A stretch of DNA of 64,000 nucleotides from Gallionella straubiae (GTDB lineage: Bacteria > Pseudomonadota > Gammaproteobacteria > Burkholderiales > Gallionellaceae): the NCBI RefSeq assembly GCF_051257895.1, contig NZ_CP194331.1, positions 2,480,001 to 2,544,000 on the forward strand. The letters are read 5' to 3'. The position numbers and the translations under genes were made by a program. Below the pieces are notes generated by a model, which was not told the DNA's origin, searched no databases, and saw nothing but the letters and a program-made list of their open reading frames with translations. This document shows positions 62,757 through 64,000 of this stretch, piece after piece; within the stretch, counting starts at the first letter, position 1, and each line of letters begins with the position of its first letter.

Positions 62757-64000
62757 TCATCTAGAGCTGGAAATCAGGCCGGCGCAGCGCACGCCGCTCA
62801 GCACTGCGCCTTCCAGCGTGGCCGGGTAGTCTCCGGCGGTGTAGTCACCCGCCAGCAGCAGGCCGGGCAGGGCGGTCTGCGGCGGTGGGCGCTGCAGACT
62901 GGGCACGCAGGCGAAGGTGGCGCGTTTTTCGGCAATGACCCTGAACCATTCCGGCGTTTCCCCGATGTCGAATTCCTCGCGCAACTCCGCGATCACCTTC
63001 TGCGCCAGTTGTTCCTGGGGCAGTTCCTGATGGATGCCTTCCGCGCTGATCACGGCGGCGAGCAGGCCGTGCTGCCCGGCGATCCGGCCCTTGTCGAACA
63101 GCCACTGGCTGAAGCGCTGGTGCAGGCCGATCATCGGGTGAGGCAGGGCGACATGCGCCGGATAGCGCAGATAGACGGTATAGATCGGCTGGTGCTCCAG
63201 GCCTTCGATCTGCGCCACGGCGCTTTCGAGCCCCGCGAGCGGACGCAGCAGTTTTGCGGCAACTAGGGGCGGCGCTGCGCAGACCACGTGGCTGAACCGC
63301 TCCATCCCTTGCGCGGTGGCGAGTTCGATGCCATTTCCATGGGGAACGATCGCCTCCACGCCGCAGGAGGTAAGCACCCTGCCGCCGTGCCGTTCGACAT
63401 AGCCTGCGGCGCGCTGTGGAAACAGCGCGCTGAAATCGACGCGCGGCAGCAGCATGTCGCTGTCGCTGCGTTTCCGGTTCAACGCGTCGCGCAGCACATT
63501 GAGCAGCACCTGTGCGGAAGCCTTGCGGATCGGCGTGTTCAGCGCGGCGATGCACAGCGGCTCCCAGAGTTTGAAGGTCAGGTCGGCGTCTTGGCCGTGC
63601 CGCGCGAGCAGCTCGGTCACCGTGGTGTCGTTGCCCTCTCCCCCAACCCCTCTCCCGTGAACGGGAGAGGGGAGCCTGAAGTTCATGCGGCGCAGCGCGA
63701 GCATGAAGCGTGCGGCTTTCAGGCGTTCGCTCAGCGACAGTCCTTGCGCGCCCAGCAGCGCGGTCATCAGGTGCAGCGGCGCGGGCAGGCGCGGCGCGCG
63801 CAAGGAAAATTCGCCGTGCAGGTCGAGCTGCAGCGGCAGGCGCAGGAAGTCCCGCTCGATGTCGCCGCCGACCAGTTCGATCAGGCGCAGGGTCTCGCGG
63901 TAGCAGCCGAGCAGTAGATGCTGGCCGTTGTCCAGTTGGGTATCTTGGTGCAACACGCCGCGCGCGCGCCCGCCGAGTTGCCTCGCGCTCTCGAATACGG
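62757..64000 (-). CDS. hpnE: Hydroxysqualene dehydroxylase HpnE, N-terminus beyond window
   Basis: FAD-dependent amine-oxidase-type enzyme that converts hydroxysqualene to squalene for hopanoid synthesis, acting after HpnC/HpnD. The visible part begins inside the substrate loop (SARQLGGRARG, LDNGQHLLLGCYRETL) and runs to the C-terminal FAD segment LPGLLLAGDYTAGDYPATLE and GAVLSGVRCA. The N-terminal GxGxxG FAD motif is past the right edge. Around 63672-63647 a palindromic repeat is inserted in frame and encodes LPSPVHGRGVGGEG, not conserved in the family. The gene faces away from the hemerythrin operon's promoter, with the stop at 62757. Confidence 0.9.
   Translation of the reverse strand, partial: VFESARQLGGRARGVLHQDTQLDNGQHLLLGCYRETLRLIELVGGDIERDFLRLPLQLDLHGEFSLRAPRLPAPLHLMTALLGAQGLSLSERLKAARFMLALRRMNFRLPSPVHGRGVGGEGNDTTVTELLARHGQDADLTFKLWEPLCIAALNTPIRKASAQVLLNVLRDALNRKRSDSDMLLPRVDFSALFPQRAAGYVERHGGRVLTSCGVEAIVPHGNGIELATAQGMERFSHVVCAAPPLVAAKLLRPLAGLESAVAQIEGLEHQPIYTVYLRYPAHVALPHPMIGLHQRFSQWLFDKGRIAGQHGLLAAVISAEGIHQELPQEQLAQKVIAELREEFDIGETPEWFRVIAEKRATFACVPSLQRPPPQTALPGLLLAGDYTAGDYPATLEGAVLSGVRCAGLISSSR
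63647..63672. repeat. Palindromic repeat inside hpnE
   Basis: A perfect 12-bp inverted repeat, CCCCTCTCCCGT and ACGGGAGAGGGG, with a two-base loop, preceded by CCCTCTCCCCCAA. This resembles an intergenic REP-type repeat but lies within coding sequence and keeps the frame. Confidence 0.85.

Overview
The window is a G+C-rich chromosomal segment of a Gram-negative betaproteobacterium. Lipoproteins, Mla/MCE lipid transport, PagL, AsmA, ZipA and the sigma-E regulon show an outer membrane. The gene orders mlaFEDCB-ibaG-murA-hisGD and rpoE-rseAB-mucD-lepA-lepB-rnc-era-recO-pdxJ-acpS are typical of Betaproteobacteria. MSHA-type pilus genes, an hpnE hopanoid gene and a nitric-oxide/hemerythrin cluster make a Nitrosomonadales/Gallionellaceae-like organism my best guess, but this is inference and no rRNA gene is present.

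Layout. 1-5.3 kb (minus): MSHA pilus cluster mshM-mshL-mshN-mshE, in which mshL and mshN are each out of frame at a ten-base C tract. 5.5-10.2 kb (plus): mlaFEDCB, ibaG and murA. 10.2-11.3 kb: an accessory stretch of palindromic repeats and an orphan gene, splitting murA from hisGD. 13.4-17.7 kb: tRNA-Lys, 4.5S RNA, a PagL-like deacylase, dnaX-ybaB-recR and rluB. 17.8-20.8 kb: a cyclase-homology membrane protein, a Hanks-type kinase and a YgfX-like protein. 20.8-32.6 kb: nadB facing rpoE-rseA-rseB-mucD and then the lepA-to-acpS operon. 32.7-40.5 kb: a low-G+C lipoprotein, nagZ, zipA-ligA-galU-hpt, a methylthioinosine phosphorylase and def. 40.7-48.1 kb: acnA, a REP-associated tyrosine transposase with its REP hairpins, fumC and a hybrid histidine kinase. 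48.2-53 kb (minus): a second MCE lipid transporter with an AsmA-like protein. 53.1-57.4 kb: smr, trxB, mltB, an NlpC/P60 lipoprotein and a short secretin-like protein. 57.5-62.7 kb: nnrS, an RcnB/CigR-like protein, a cold-shock protein and a five-gene hemerythrin/DUF2249/SirB2 operon. The window ends inside hpnE.

How they work together. Much of the window serves the envelope: two MCE transporters, AsmA, PagL, MurA, MltB, NagZ, ZipA, the sigma-E stress module and leader peptidase. The rest is mostly housekeeping for translation, replication/repair, NAD, pyridoxal, histidine, purine salvage and the TCA cycle.

The most notable signals are the paired homopolymer frameshifts in the pilus genes, a RAYT/REP system with a distant REP pair in front of murA, several other families of short structured repeats (one inserted in frame inside hpnE), the repeat-rich murA-hisG gap with its orphan gene, and a hemerythrin operon with a dyad just upstream of its first ribosome-binding site.
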